Assembly (NCBI GenBank): GCA_029838195.1
Contig: JALGVJ010000008.1
Location: forward strand, 1-64,000
Length of the DNA stretch: 64,000 bases
Direction: 5' to 3'
Source: Promethearchaeota archaeon
GTDB lineage: Archaea; Asgardarchaeota; Lokiarchaeia; Sigyniarchaeales; SOKP01
Positions 1 through 8,870 of the stretch are shown here, in pieces. Position 1 is the first letter of the stretch. Each line of letters starts with the position of its first letter. The notes beneath the pieces are model-generated. The model saw nothing but the letters and a program-made list of their open reading frames with translations. It ran no database searches and was not told the origin of the DNA. The translations under genes and the position numbers were made by a program.

Positions 1-84
1 GGGGAAGAAATCTCATGAAACCTCTTACAAAGAATTTTAGGAAAAGAATCTCAATGGAAATAAACATGTATTTAACAATTTTCA

Positions 85-390
85 TTGGAAAAGGGAAAGA
101 TTTATAATGGGCCCAAGATTAGGCAATTGAATACAAAGTTTGATCAAATTGCCCGGCAGAAACTCATCATGATTCACATTGACGAGACCTTCAAAGGACG
201 GAAAGTCTCGATTTTAGTCTTAATTGATGCCATTACCTACTATATTTTACATTTGGGATGGTTAAAACGAAGAACAGATGAAGTTATCTTTAACCAATTA
301 AAGCCCCTCCAAAAGATCCTTAAAAATGTTATCTTGGTCATGGACTCCATTCCTCTAAAATTGAATTATCTCAAGCGACTCCCAACATAG
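85..390 (+). pseudogene. DDE-type transposase remnant
   Basis: This 101-codon open stretch resembles the middle of a DDE-superfamily transposase. It has a HIDET segment (first catalytic Asp) followed by a hydrophobic strand with VLIDAITYY, and about 60 residues later VILVMD, which would carry the second Asp. No full-length frame surrounds it: the upstream 84 bases hold stops in all three plus frames and the frame ends at 390 without a third acidic region. I read it as a decayed insertion-sequence gene. No terminal inverted repeats were seen. The family assignment comes from the Asp-bearing motifs and general look only. Confidence 0.5.
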
Positions 391-622
391 TCGGCCGTTG
401 TAATTTTTAACCCCATTTTTAAATAAGGTAAATTAGATAATGAAGGAATATGAAAAAAAAGAATTGAGCGAATTTTTGTAAGTACTGAGAAATGATGTTT
501 AAAGTTCCATCCATCATGGAAAATCAAAAATAAGCTCATATCAATTGTAAACAAAATAAAAAACTATTAAAATTAAAAAAAAATTTCTTCTCCAATGAAG
601 TTTTTTTTTTTTAGGGATTATC
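391..622. other. AT-rich spacer after transposase remnant
   Basis: This stretch contains no convincing reading frame. It is probably the decayed 3' part of the transposase plus the leader of the following transporter pseudogene. A T-run at about 601-612 precedes the ATG at 623. Confidence 0.3.
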
Positions 623-1801
623 ATGAATGAAGACCATGTTCCTTTAAAAAACAAAATATCGTGGGCTATTGCCAATATTGGCTCATTAGCTATAGGTCAG
701 TCGAGCATTCTTTTATTATATGCATATTATTTCTTGTATGTCGGTGTTCCTCTTACTCCTTTGGGGATCAGCTTAATATTAACGATATATGGAATTTGGG
801 ATGCTTTAAACGAGCCGTTAATTGGCCACATCTCAGATTTCACGAGGACACGGTGGGGACGGAGAAAACCTTTTATTGCTTTTGGCTTGGTGCCATTAGT
901 GATTTGTTCCTATTTAATTTATACCCCTCCTCTTTTAGATCCTATCACGTGCACGATTTATTTAATAATCATTTTAATCCTCTATGAAACTTTTGTAACC
1001 ATGGTTATAACCCTCTGGTTTTCATTATATCCTGAATTGACATTAAATCAAAATGAACGATTAGCCATCTCAAGATTCAAGGAAATTTTCGGGGTAATTG
1101 GGCTTATCTTAGGTCTTGGTATTGCTCCGCTAATTGCTGGTTCTTTTGAGGATCCCATGTTAGGTTATTCTCTGATGGGATTGATATTAGGAGTGATCAC
1201 TGCTGTTACAATGCTTCCTACCTTGCTCTTCATAAAAGAGAAGAAAGAATATCAAGCGATTGCTGAAGAAAAAATTGGTTTTCTCACTCCGCAAAAATTT
1301 CGTTAAAAAGCAAGAGTTTTGTCTGCTTCATCCATGTTTTGTTTTGGGGCGTGTTTTCCCTTGGTATTTATTGTTTATAATCCCATTACCATGTTAGTCA
1401 TCTTATTATTTGCTGGCTTTGGATTAGGTGGAGTCATGATGTTCCCGACCATTTTACTCAGTGATGTAATAGATGAAGACCATACGATAACGAAAAAGCG
1501 TAGAGAAGGCATCTTTAATGGAGTTTCAGGAGTCATCGTGAAATCCTCAAATGCAATTAGTTGGCTCGTATTAGGAATTGTTCTTTCTGCGTTTGGAATT
1601 AACAGAGAAACCGTTAATCCCTCAACGATAACCCCATTAGGTGATTTGGGCCTTCGAGTTCTCCTTGGGATCATTCCTCTAATTTTCATATTAATTGGCT
1701 TGATCTTCCTTTATCTTTATCCTTTAACAGGTGAAAAATTAGAAGATATAAAAAACCAAGTGAGACAATTGAATTTAGAATTATCAAAAAAAATAAATTA
1801 A
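623..1801 (+). pseudogene. Decayed GPH-family (MFS_2) sugar transporter
   Basis: Two consecutive segments in the same frame belong to one glycoside-pentoside-hexuronide cation symporter. 623-1306 covers TM1-6 and carries the family signature DALNEPLIGHISDFTRTRWGRR. 1319-1801 covers roughly TM9-12 with the ILLSDVIDEDHTITKKRREGIFNG region. They are separated by a single in-frame TAA at 1304-1306. The combined length is about 390 residues against 445-470 for the other GPH genes in this window. Aligned to those, the loop and TM7-8 between the halves are missing, so this is an internal deletion plus a stop rather than only a nonsense change. It sits next to a transposase remnant. Function is probably lost. 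Confidence 0.75.
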
Positions 1802-1809
1802 TCTTTTTT

Positions 1810-4350
1810 TTAATTATAAAATTCCCGTACAATATTCTTGCAAAGCATTATCATTTTTTCGCTTAATTCTGATTCATTTGCTGAATGAACTAACAACCAA
1901 TTCTTATCATATAATTGATTTAAATAATTCCCTTTCGCATCGATAGAAAATGCAAAAATTTTAAAGATTTTTTTTACTTCACGAATGTCGGCAACGGCTT
2001 CCGTGAGGCCATAATTACCATCCCCAGCAGGCTGGCCATCGGAGATGACAATGATGAAATCACCTTGTTGTAACTTATTAGCTTCATGTTTTATTGAAAT
2101 TCCATCTAAATTTTGCAGATAAGTTCCATGAGAGCCAAATTTATCGAATTTTTTAGGATTGATCCTCTCATTAAAATCCTTAACTAAAATATTTATAGCA
2201 TCATAATTTCCCGTGAATAAAACAATTCTTAGTTGAGCTATAGATTCTAATGCTTCGCAGAGCAAGGTTAAAGCAATTTTTGCCGTGCGCATCTTAATAC
2301 CTTTCATGGAACCTGAAATATCCACGATTATCAATAATCGCAGGGTTTTTTCTATGTTTTTTCGGGTAAAACATCGTTTAAATTTATAATCACTTGTTAT
2401 AGCCTTAATTAATTTGTTATTTAAACGCCCTCTCGTCTGAAATGTATCGAAATCTCGATGATTTCTCAATTCCGAAAAAATTTGCTTGATTTTTTTTATT
2501 TGATTCGCATGTTGTAATTTTATTTGATTGAATGTCAAATTTATTGGGTTCATATTTTCTAGGTCTATAGTTGTTTCTATTACTTTTCTATCGGCAAAAT
2601 CTCCTCCTAATTGAAATACTTTTGATCCAAATTCTAATTCTTTTAAACGATTCTCCAATTCTTCCATTGAATCTTTCAATGTTTCAGCGATTTTTTTCAT
2701 GACCTTAATTTTTATTCGACGTTTTTTATTAGTTAGTAATTCTTCAATATCCAATTTACCCGTCTCATCATCTATAAGGTTTAATGATTTGAGTGAAATT
2801 TGAAGCTGCTCTAAATTCACATCTTCAATTTGAAATTTTTCTTTCAATCGTTCTACGAAGATTTCAAGGTCCTTTTTTTGATCCCATTTATCTCCTGATT
2901 TTTTTCTTTCGATCTCGATTTCCTCCAGAACATCTTTTAAATCATCTGGAGTCACTTCCACCCCTCCAAAATTTTCCTTTAATTCCTCGCTCAGAATCTT
3001 TAGATTCGAATCTTCAAAAAAAGGAGAGATCTTTTGTTCTTCAAGAAATTTTTCTTGTTTTCTGAAACGATCAATATCAAAAAGTAGCTCTTTTAACTCT
3101 TCTCCCTTGATATTGCGATCTTTGAACTCTTCACGAAACTTTTCTTGAAATTTTTGAAGTTTTGTTTCATCATCCAAGAAATTTTCATTCGATTCTTCCA
3201 ATTTGTCAAGTTCCGAAATGATTTCTTCTAATTTTTCCGTAGTAATGTCCAAGTTTTCATATTTTTCATTTAAGCTCGCCGTGAAATCTTTTAAATCATT
3301 TTTAACTGAAATGTCATCAAGAAAATCTTCCCATCCATCCCTTCCATCCATGTGAACTTGAAACTCTTTTTCAATCTCTTCCAAATCCTCAATTTTTAAA
3401 TCGATATTCTCAAAAGTATCAATTAAATCATCACTGAATTTTTGAAATTTTGAATTTTCCCCCTCGTTTTCTCCCCCCGAATTATCTTCAAATTCTCTAA
3501 TTTCATTCCATCTAGTTAAGATATCAAAATCACTAATTTCTTCTTCCACCTCATCTCTATCCTCTTCTTGTCCAATAAAAATGATTGGAAGTCCTACTCC
3601 ATCCTCCTCTTCCTCCTCACTACAAGGGATGCAATGAGAAGGAACTCTAATACCCATCCCAGCAGCTTGTTTTTGATCTTTAGAAATTTTCTTGGGCTTA
3701 GGAATGTATTTCCTCAAAATTTCGCTAATTTTATACACCGAAATCATGGTTGCTTGTGGCATGCTAAATTTTTTAATAAAATCTTTAATTTTAGAAATCG
3801 ATTTCCAATCCTCTAAACTTAGAAAAAATGGGCCCAAAAGGGGTCGTTTTTGAAACTCTTCATAATTTTCCATGTATAAATAGATATAGGTAATGATATC
3901 TTGATATCTATAAATTCTTGACTTAATCGTGGGAAGAATGGTCAATTCAATATCTCGTAAATACTTATAGAATCCTGGAAATTTTTTTTCATTAATTGCA
4001 TTCACCCTGACATCATCAAGGACGTTAATTAATTGCTTAATAAAAGCTGGGGGTATTTCAAATTTTTTTGAAAGCACCATGACTAATTTCACGAAATTCA
4101 ATTCAAATGAACCATAACCAATATGTCCGGCTTCATGAGCAACAATGCCTTGCCCTCCTTTAATATCTTTTTTGAATTTTTTCGGAAGATAAATAACGCG
4201 CCGATCCGTAAAAGCGGCAAGGTCATCATTGAGAAATGAGATTGCAATGTCCTTGTATCCGCTAATTCTTTTAGCGGTATTTCGAAGTGCTAAAATATCC
4301 GTATCTACATCCCTTTCGAATAAATCAAATAATTCAAAATCCTTTATCAT
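1810..4350 (-). CDS. HExxH metallopeptidase-like / tandem-repeat / vWA-domain protein
   Basis: This protein has about 846 residues. The N-terminal part has HEAGH (about residues 72-76) followed by a helical region, as in putative metallopeptidase domains that accompany vWA proteins. Next comes an acidic linker with HCIPC (about 239-243), then five degenerate 30-residue helical repeats (starts about 302, 353, 398, 450, 495), a basic helical stretch and a C-terminal vWA domain. The vWA domain shows MIDAS DISGS at 677-681, a Thr in GSHGT near 743 and ISDG at 769-772. I chose ATG 4350 over the GTG at 4356 because an AGGAG motif directly abuts the GTG but lies five bases before the ATG. It lies about 30 nt downstream of the MoxR-like ATPase gene, so the two probably form an operon and work as an AAA+/vWA pair like CobS-CobT, NorQ-NorD or RavA-ViaA. 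The client is unknown. Confidence 0.8.
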   Translation of the reverse strand: MIKDFELFDLFERDVDTDILALRNTAKRISGYKDIAISFLNDDLAAFTDRRVIYLPKKFKKDIKGGQGIVAHEAGHIGYGSFELNFVKLVMVLSKKFEIPPAFIKQLINVLDDVRVNAINEKKFPGFYKYLRDIELTILPTIKSRIYRYQDIITYIYLYMENYEEFQKRPLLGPFFLSLEDWKSISKIKDFIKKFSMPQATMISVYKISEILRKYIPKPKKISKDQKQAAGMGIRVPSHCIPCSEEEEEDGVGLPIIFIGQEEDRDEVEEEISDFDILTRWNEIREFEDNSGGENEGENSKFQKFSDDLIDTFENIDLKIEDLEEIEKEFQVHMDGRDGWEDFLDDISVKNDLKDFTASLNEKYENLDITTEKLEEIISELDKLEESNENFLDDETKLQKFQEKFREEFKDRNIKGEELKELLFDIDRFRKQEKFLEEQKISPFFEDSNLKILSEELKENFGGVEVTPDDLKDVLEEIEIERKKSGDKWDQKKDLEIFVERLKEKFQIEDVNLEQLQISLKSLNLIDDETGKLDIEELLTNKKRRIKIKVMKKIAETLKDSMEELENRLKELEFGSKVFQLGGDFADRKVIETTIDLENMNPINLTFNQIKLQHANQIKKIKQIFSELRNHRDFDTFQTRGRLNNKLIKAITSDYKFKRCFTRKNIEKTLRLLIIVDISGSMKGIKMRTAKIALTLLCEALESIAQLRIVLFTGNYDAINILVKDFNERINPKKFDKFGSHGTYLQNLDGISIKHEANKLQQGDFIIVISDGQPAGDGNYGLTEAVADIREVKKIFKIFAFSIDAKGNYLNQLYDKNWLLVHSANESELSEKMIMLCKNIVREFYN
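2770..3447 (-). repeat. Five tandem protein repeats inside the vWA protein
   Basis: Five degenerate copies share the pattern L-x-x-F-x-x-x-L-x-E-x-(F/Y), then I/V-x-x-x-x-L-x-x-x-x-x-(I/L). They begin near residues 302, 353, 398, 450 and 495 (numbered from ATG 4350). Spacing alternates at about 51, 45, 52 and 45 residues, which suggests a two-unit duplication. The units are strongly charged and predicted helical, so they likely form a coiled or solenoid linker between the HExxH and vWA parts. The pattern was found by eye. Confidence 0.6.
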
Positions 4351-4381
4351 TGTCACTCCTTTTCAAGGGGATTATTTAAAA

Positions 4382-5626
4382 TTAAATTACGGGATATTTC
4401 TCCTTCATGAATTCCAATAGTTGAGAATTTCTCGATTTATATATCCACTTAATGTATTTTAATGTCAAACTTCCATTATGCACGTATTTTTTTCCAGTTT
4501 CTTGTTTATATGATTGAGGTAATCCTAAATCTTCGGTTAATCTCATGTAATCTTGAAGTACTCTCTTTTTTTTTGTCCAAATCCATTCCAGCGGACTCCA
4601 TTTTATTTCACCCTTGGAATTTACTATTGAACGATTACCATGGGTTGTTTTGTATTTATTAATCCAAGTTCTCATCTCTTCTATAACCTCTGAATGATCC
4701 TTTAAATCTTCGTGATAGTTCGCCTCATCATTTTCAATTGCACGTAGTTGTTCCTTGGGTATTAATGCTTCTCTTAATTTTTTTTCAAACATTTTTCCAT
4801 CTAAAATCATGGCGATGCTTTTTTTCTCCTCAGTATTATCCGCCAATTTATTGATAATTGCGTGCTCGATATTTGTCTTTATGTATTTCGGAGGCATGTG
4901 AGAGATGAGATAGCAAAAGTTGATGATCAAGCGGGTTGAAAAAATTTTTGTTAATGAAAAATCTTCGAGGGCTTGTTTTCTAATTTCTCTTGCTGCATCC
5001 ACGACAATTTCGCTTACTCGCTCATCACACCCAGAAATCTTAGAAGTAATGTAGATCTCCTTTTTTTTTTCCGGATAATTGATTTCTGGACTCGCGATAA
5101 ATCGATCATTAAGGGCTTCTTGTAATTTATTAATCCCAATGACACCTTTATTCATGGTCCCAATAACTATCAATTTACTCAGAGGATTTAATTCGTGTTT
5201 TTCAAATCCTTTAGAAATGAGATTAATATGATTTTCTGATAAAAGAGAATTTAGGGATATTTGCTCACTCTCTCGAATTGCATTAATCTCATTAATGATT
5301 ACAAAGGCAAGGCCTTGTTCATTTGCACTTTTAATTGCTAACGTGAGAGGCCCATAATTAAAAATGGTATTCCCTTGAATTAATTCCCAGTTTCCTTCAA
5401 TGTCTCGCCTATCAAGGTCAGGAGAACCATCAATAATGAAATAGGGTGCATTAAAATTTTTAGCAAGGGTAATAGCTAATAAGGTTTTGCCTGTACCGGG
5501 GGGACCGTGTAAAAGGATTCCCGCACATTTACCGGGCTCTAATGATTCAATCAAGCTTTTTAAATAATCATATTCATTTCTTTGCTGAATATAAAAATGA
5601 GAATTTTCTTTTATCGCTTCTACCAT
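4382..5626 (-). CDS. MoxR/CobS-like AAA+ ATPase (AAA_5)
   Basis: This 414-residue protein has Walker A GPPGTGKT at 41-48, Walker B FVIINEIN around 108-115 (Asn-Glu in place of Asp-Glu, as in several AAA_5 members) and sensor-1 GTMN. A C-terminal region of about 130 residues is rich in Trp and Lys and is not part of the core AAA+ fold. It is followed by the vWA/HExxH gene after about 30 bases, the standard MoxR-vWA gene order. The pair should remodel or metallate a client protein with ATP. The client cannot be told from this window because neighbours on both sides are unrelated metabolic genes. A TATA-like box (minus strand, 5666-5675) lies about 40 nt before the start, giving a short leader. 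Confidence 0.85.
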   Translation of the reverse strand: MVEAIKENSHFYIQQRNEYDYLKSLIESLEPGKCAGILLHGPPGTGKTLLAITLAKNFNAPYFIIDGSPDLDRRDIEGNWELIQGNTIFNYGPLTLAIKSANEQGLAFVIINEINAIRESEQISLNSLLSENHINLISKGFEKHELNPLSKLIVIGTMNKGVIGINKLQEALNDRFIASPEINYPEKKKEIYITSKISGCDERVSEIVVDAAREIRKQALEDFSLTKIFSTRLIINFCYLISHMPPKYIKTNIEHAIINKLADNTEEKKSIAMILDGKMFEKKLREALIPKEQLRAIENDEANYHEDLKDHSEVIEEMRTWINKYKTTHGNRSIVNSKGEIKWSPLEWIWTKKKRVLQDYMRLTEDLGLPQSYKQETGKKYVHNGSLTLKYIKWIYKSRNSQLLEFMKEKYPVI

Positions 5627-5955
5627 TTTTATATCATTTTTTGAAGCATTATTGAATTTTTATCTATTTATAGAGTTCAAAATGATACGTTATATCAATT
5701 TTAGGGTCTTAATTTTTTTTTAATTTACCTATATAAACCGCTTGTAAAATTAAAAAGAAGAAGTTCCTCGACTTTTAAAGGTTTAAAATAGTAATTCTTC
5801 AAGGTATTATTATATTATTTCCTAAAAATCATAATTCATTTAAAGTACTTGAAAATTTTACGAAAAAAAAGCATTTTAAGATTGCAAAATTATTCATGAG
5901 CTTGATTTTTAAATTTTAAAAAAAAATTTAAGATGATTCTTAAACTAATGTCTTT
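5627..5955. other. Intergenic region between divergent genes
   Basis: This is a very AT-rich 329-nt divergent spacer. Apart from the TATA-like box for the minus-strand operon and a second TATATAAA at about 5731-5738 (plus strand), I see no RNA gene, repeat or small reading frame. Confidence 0.4.
5666..5675 (-). promoter_or_regulatory. TATA-like box for AAA+/vWA operon
   Basis: On the minus strand the sequence CTATAAATA lies about 40-50 nt upstream of the ATG of the MoxR-like gene. This is a suitable distance for an archaeal TATA box with a leader of about 15-20 nt. It is an inference from position and composition. Confidence 0.35.
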
Positions 5956-6723
5956 ATGCCCATAGATGTTGAAATTGATTATCCCATATATACCATTATT
6001 ATTAATAATCCGGAAGTAAAAAACGCTGTAGATGGACCCACCGCAGAAGAATTTGCCAATGCTTTTCGACAGTTTGAAAAAGATGAGAAAGCCTTAGCGG
6101 CAGTATTATGGGGAGCAAATGGGACATTTTGTTCTGGAGCCAATTTAAAAGCGATAATGGAGGGAAGAGGAAACAGAATCGATAAAACGGGAGATGGACC
6201 CATGGGACCGACTCGAATGGAATTATCCAAACCTGTCATTGCTGCTGTGGCCGGCTACGCCGTAGCAGGTGGATTAGAATTAGCTATTTGGTGCGATCTG
6301 CGCGTGGTAGAAAAAACGGCTATTTTTGGCGTGTTTTGCCGAAGGTTTGGCGTTCCTTTAATTGATGGAGGGAGTGTTAGATTACCGCGCCTCATAGGAT
6401 TGAGCCGTGCATTGGACATGATTCTTACTGGCAGGCCCGTGACTGCCGAAGAAGCTTATCAATGGGGTTTAGCAAATAGACTTGTAGAGGAAGGAAAATC
6501 TCGAGAAGAGGCAGAAAGATTAGCTAAAGAAATCTCAAAATTCCCGCAAGCTTGTTTAAGGAACGATAGGTTATCAACATTGCAGCAATTTGGGATGAAT
6601 TTACATGATGCCATGAGAAACGAATTTGAATTGGGATTAAAAACTTTAGAATCGGGTGAATATTTGGAAGGAAGTCGGGAATTCGTGAAAGGGAAGGGAA
6701 AACATGGCCTTTTTAACATGTAA
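5956..6723 (+). CDS. Crotonase/enoyl-CoA hydratase-family protein
   Basis: This 255-residue protein has the crotonase fold. CSGANLKAI (about 59-67) and AVAGGLELA (102-110) supply the oxyanion hole. The first catalytic Glu of enoyl-CoA hydratase is kept as E108. The second, 20 residues later in rat hydratase (QPE), is Cys128 in FGVFCRRFGVPLIDGG. That segment is typical of an EchA-like subgroup whose reaction is uncertain, so hydration may not be the activity. Its substrate should be an acyl-CoA. No clear Shine-Dalgarno is visible. A UroD-like gene follows 72 nt downstream on the same strand. Confidence 0.85.
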   Translation: MPIDVEIDYPIYTIIINNPEVKNAVDGPTAEEFANAFRQFEKDEKALAAVLWGANGTFCSGANLKAIMEGRGNRIDKTGDGPMGPTRMELSKPVIAAVAGYAVAGGLELAIWCDLRVVEKTAIFGVFCRRFGVPLIDGGSVRLPRLIGLSRALDMILTGRPVTAEEAYQWGLANRLVEEGKSREEAERLAKEISKFPQACLRNDRLSTLQQFGMNLHDAMRNEFELGLKTLESGEYLEGSREFVKGKGKHGLFNM

Positions 6724-6794
6724 AGGGCAATTTTTATTAACCTCATTAAACTAATAAATTATTAATAGCAATAGCGATATATTGGTGAAAAAAG

Positions 6795-7970
6795 ATGAAT
6801 GCTAAAGAAAGAATAATGAAAACCTTAAACCATGAAGAACCTGATAAAGTCCCTGCTTTTGAAGGCTCCATCGATAATTTAACAATCTGTGAACATTATG
6901 GAGAAAAATATGGTTATCAAGGTATTGGAAAAACGTTAAAACTGGTAAGTACTATTGTTCCGTTTAAGAACAAAATTATTAGGAAATTATTCTCATCAGA
7001 GAGTGCCGTGAAAAAAAGCATTAGAGCCACCGCTCGATTATATAGAAAAATAGGTATCGATTTATTAGCCGCACCTCTTTCAATGTTTCCTGTAAAATTC
7101 TATAAATGGGGATATGTGGATGAATTTGGCCGAACCTTCAGGGTCACGATAAATCCTTCTGATAACATGGAACTTCTTTATTATAACGGAGGATTATTTA
7201 AAAACTTTGAAGATTATGAAAACTTTGAATTCCATCCCGATCCGGATGAAAGGAGTAGAAAATTGAATTTTGATGCTCAAAAAGAGGTTTCGAAAGAATT
7301 TAAAAATGAAATTTACATCATCCCGGGAACGGGAGCTCTCTTAGAAATGGTTTGGGAAAGTTTTGGAATGGAAAATTTCGTGAAGCTTTTAAAAAAACCG
7401 AAGCAAATTAAAAAAATTTTCGATGATAGAGGTCAATTTTGTCTTGAACTAATAAAACGATGCATGGAATGGGGCGCTGAAACTATTCTCTTATGGGATG
7501 ATTATGGATATAAGTCCGGCTTGTTCCTTTCTCCTAATTATTTCGAAAAATACATCTTTCCTTGGTTAAAAAGAATTTGCAAGCAAGTTCATGAGAATGG
7601 AGGCAAGATTCTTCTGCATAGTTGTGGAGATATATCAAAAATTTTTGAAAAGCTAATAGAATGTGGGATTGATGGTTTTAATCCCATTGAACCAACCACG
7701 GCAAATCCGGATTATGATATCTTCAAGTTGAAAAAAATGCATGGAGAAAAAATTACTTTAATTGGAAATATAAGCCCCCAAGATTTAGCAGATAAAAATC
7801 CTCAATATATTGAAGAATATACCAAGAAATTAATAAAAAATTGTGCCCTTGGCGGAGGGTATATCATTTCCTCGGGCCATAGTATTAATCCTTCAGTTAA
7901 ATTAGAAAATTTTCTCAAGTATAGAGAAACGGTTGAAAGATATGGAAAATATCCCATTAATCTTTCTTAA
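6795..7970 (+). CDS. UroD/MtaA-family methyltransferase-like protein
   Basis: This 391-residue protein belongs to the uroporphyrinogen decarboxylase superfamily in its corrinoid methyltransferase (MtaA/CmuA-like) form. It opens with ERIMKTLNHEEPDKVP and has a barrel strand ending LWDDYGYKSG. LLHSCGD (His275, Cys277) gives the zinc-thiol binding pair. The third zinc-ligand position, Cys in MtaA-type proteins (GCG near the C-terminus), appears to be His in SSGHSI. It has a GGTGA ribosome-binding site six bases before the ATG. No corrinoid protein or activator gene lies nearby, so the methyl donor and acceptor are unknown. It is one of three such proteins in the window and is most similar in layout to the one at 14551. 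Confidence 0.8.
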   Translation: MNAKERIMKTLNHEEPDKVPAFEGSIDNLTICEHYGEKYGYQGIGKTLKLVSTIVPFKNKIIRKLFSSESAVKKSIRATARLYRKIGIDLLAAPLSMFPVKFYKWGYVDEFGRTFRVTINPSDNMELLYYNGGLFKNFEDYENFEFHPDPDERSRKLNFDAQKEVSKEFKNEIYIIPGTGALLEMVWESFGMENFVKLLKKPKQIKKIFDDRGQFCLELIKRCMEWGAETILLWDDYGYKSGLFLSPNYFEKYIFPWLKRICKQVHENGGKILLHSCGDISKIFEKLIECGIDGFNPIEPTTANPDYDIFKLKKMHGEKITLIGNISPQDLADKNPQYIEEYTKKLIKNCALGGGYIISSGHSINPSVKLENFLKYRETVERYGKYPINLS

Positions 7971-8275
7971 AAAGAATCCATTTAATATACCCTTGTAAAA
8001 AATACTAAAATCATGCTATTACTTTCTCAAAAATAATTCATTATATCATGTAGGCATGGATGGATTGTCGTGAAAGAAAGGTTTCACGTACTTAACTAAG
8101 TTGATATCCTCTTCCTTCCAACTGAAATTATTTAGTTATAAATGTTGATAATTAGGGGAAAAAAAACCATTCACTCGAGATTTTTCTTGAAATTATTAAA
8201 GAAGATAATCGTTTATTTTTAAGAAGAATATTTCGTTTTTCTAATTAAAGTAAGAAAAGAAGAAAGAGTGAAACC
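7971..8275. other. Spacer with a 7-bp hairpin
   Basis: This 305-nt spacer holds one perfect stem, CGTGAAA at 8069-8075 with TTTCACG at 8082-8088 and a six-base loop. It has no T-run after it, so it is not a typical terminator. No reading frame is evident. Confidence 0.35.
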
Positions 8276-8692
8276 ATGATAATTTTTAAACAATTGAGCG
8301 TCAAGACTCCAGAAAGAGAAATTTTAATGGATATAACTCATGAAGTGCGCAAAATATTATCCCATTCAAATGTAAGAGAAGGCATTTGTAGAATTTTTGT
8401 ACCTCACACTACCGCAGCGTTAACTATAAATGAAAATGCAGATCCTAATGTTATTAGAGACATTATTAATTATTTAAAAGCATTAATCCCTCAACATGGA
8501 CGTTTAGGATATATATTTCGCCATGGAGAAGGAAATTCAGACGCCCACATCAAGAGTAGTTTAATGGGTTTCTCTTTAGAAATCATGATACACGATCAAA
8601 AATTAATGCTTGGCACGTGGCAAGGAATCTATTTAGCGGAATTTGATGGCCCTCGCTATAGAAAGATATATATTCAAATACAAGGAGAATAA
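8276..8692 (+). CDS. yjbQ: YjbQ/UPF0047 family protein
   Basis: This 138-residue protein matches the YjbQ (UPF0047) family over its full usual length. It has IFVPHTTAALTINENADP near residue 45, HGEGNSDAHIKSSLMG in the middle and LGTWQGIYLAEFDGPR at the C-terminus. These carry the conserved His and Asp/Glu cluster. Family members have reported weak thiamine-phosphate synthase activity, but the physiological role is unsettled. A GAGTGA motif precedes the ATG. It appears monocistronic and converges with the membrane protein gene downstream. Confidence 0.9.
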   Translation: MIIFKQLSVKTPEREILMDITHEVRKILSHSNVREGICRIFVPHTTAALTINENADPNVIRDIINYLKALIPQHGRLGYIFRHGEGNSDAHIKSSLMGFSLEIMIHDQKLMLGTWQGIYLAEFDGPRYRKIYIQIQGE

Positions 8693-8870
8693 TTAAAAAT
8701 TAATTATATTGGAGAAATATTCAAGAGCATGGAATAGTTTTAATGTTGAATGGTTTTATATAAGGAAATTTTTTCGGGATACAGGGCAAACTGAGTTTTT
8801 CTTTTCATAAATTTCCTCGAACGTAATATCCATGGAGAATTAAAAAAAATAGATGAGGTTGACCTTATTT

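Noticed and set aside
1375..1689. Long minus-strand frame opposite the transporter pseudogene
   Set aside because: It is the antisense of a recognisable membrane protein and has no family features; the same holds for the other shadow frames.
8069..8088. CGTGAAA / TTTCACG hairpin as a terminator or small RNA
   Set aside because: No T-run follows, and it is about 100 nt after the upstream stop. Kept only as a note.
8763..8817. AGGAAATTT / AAATTTCCT inverted repeat between convergent genes
   Set aside because: A/T-rich arms with a 37-nt loop; expected by chance at this composition.
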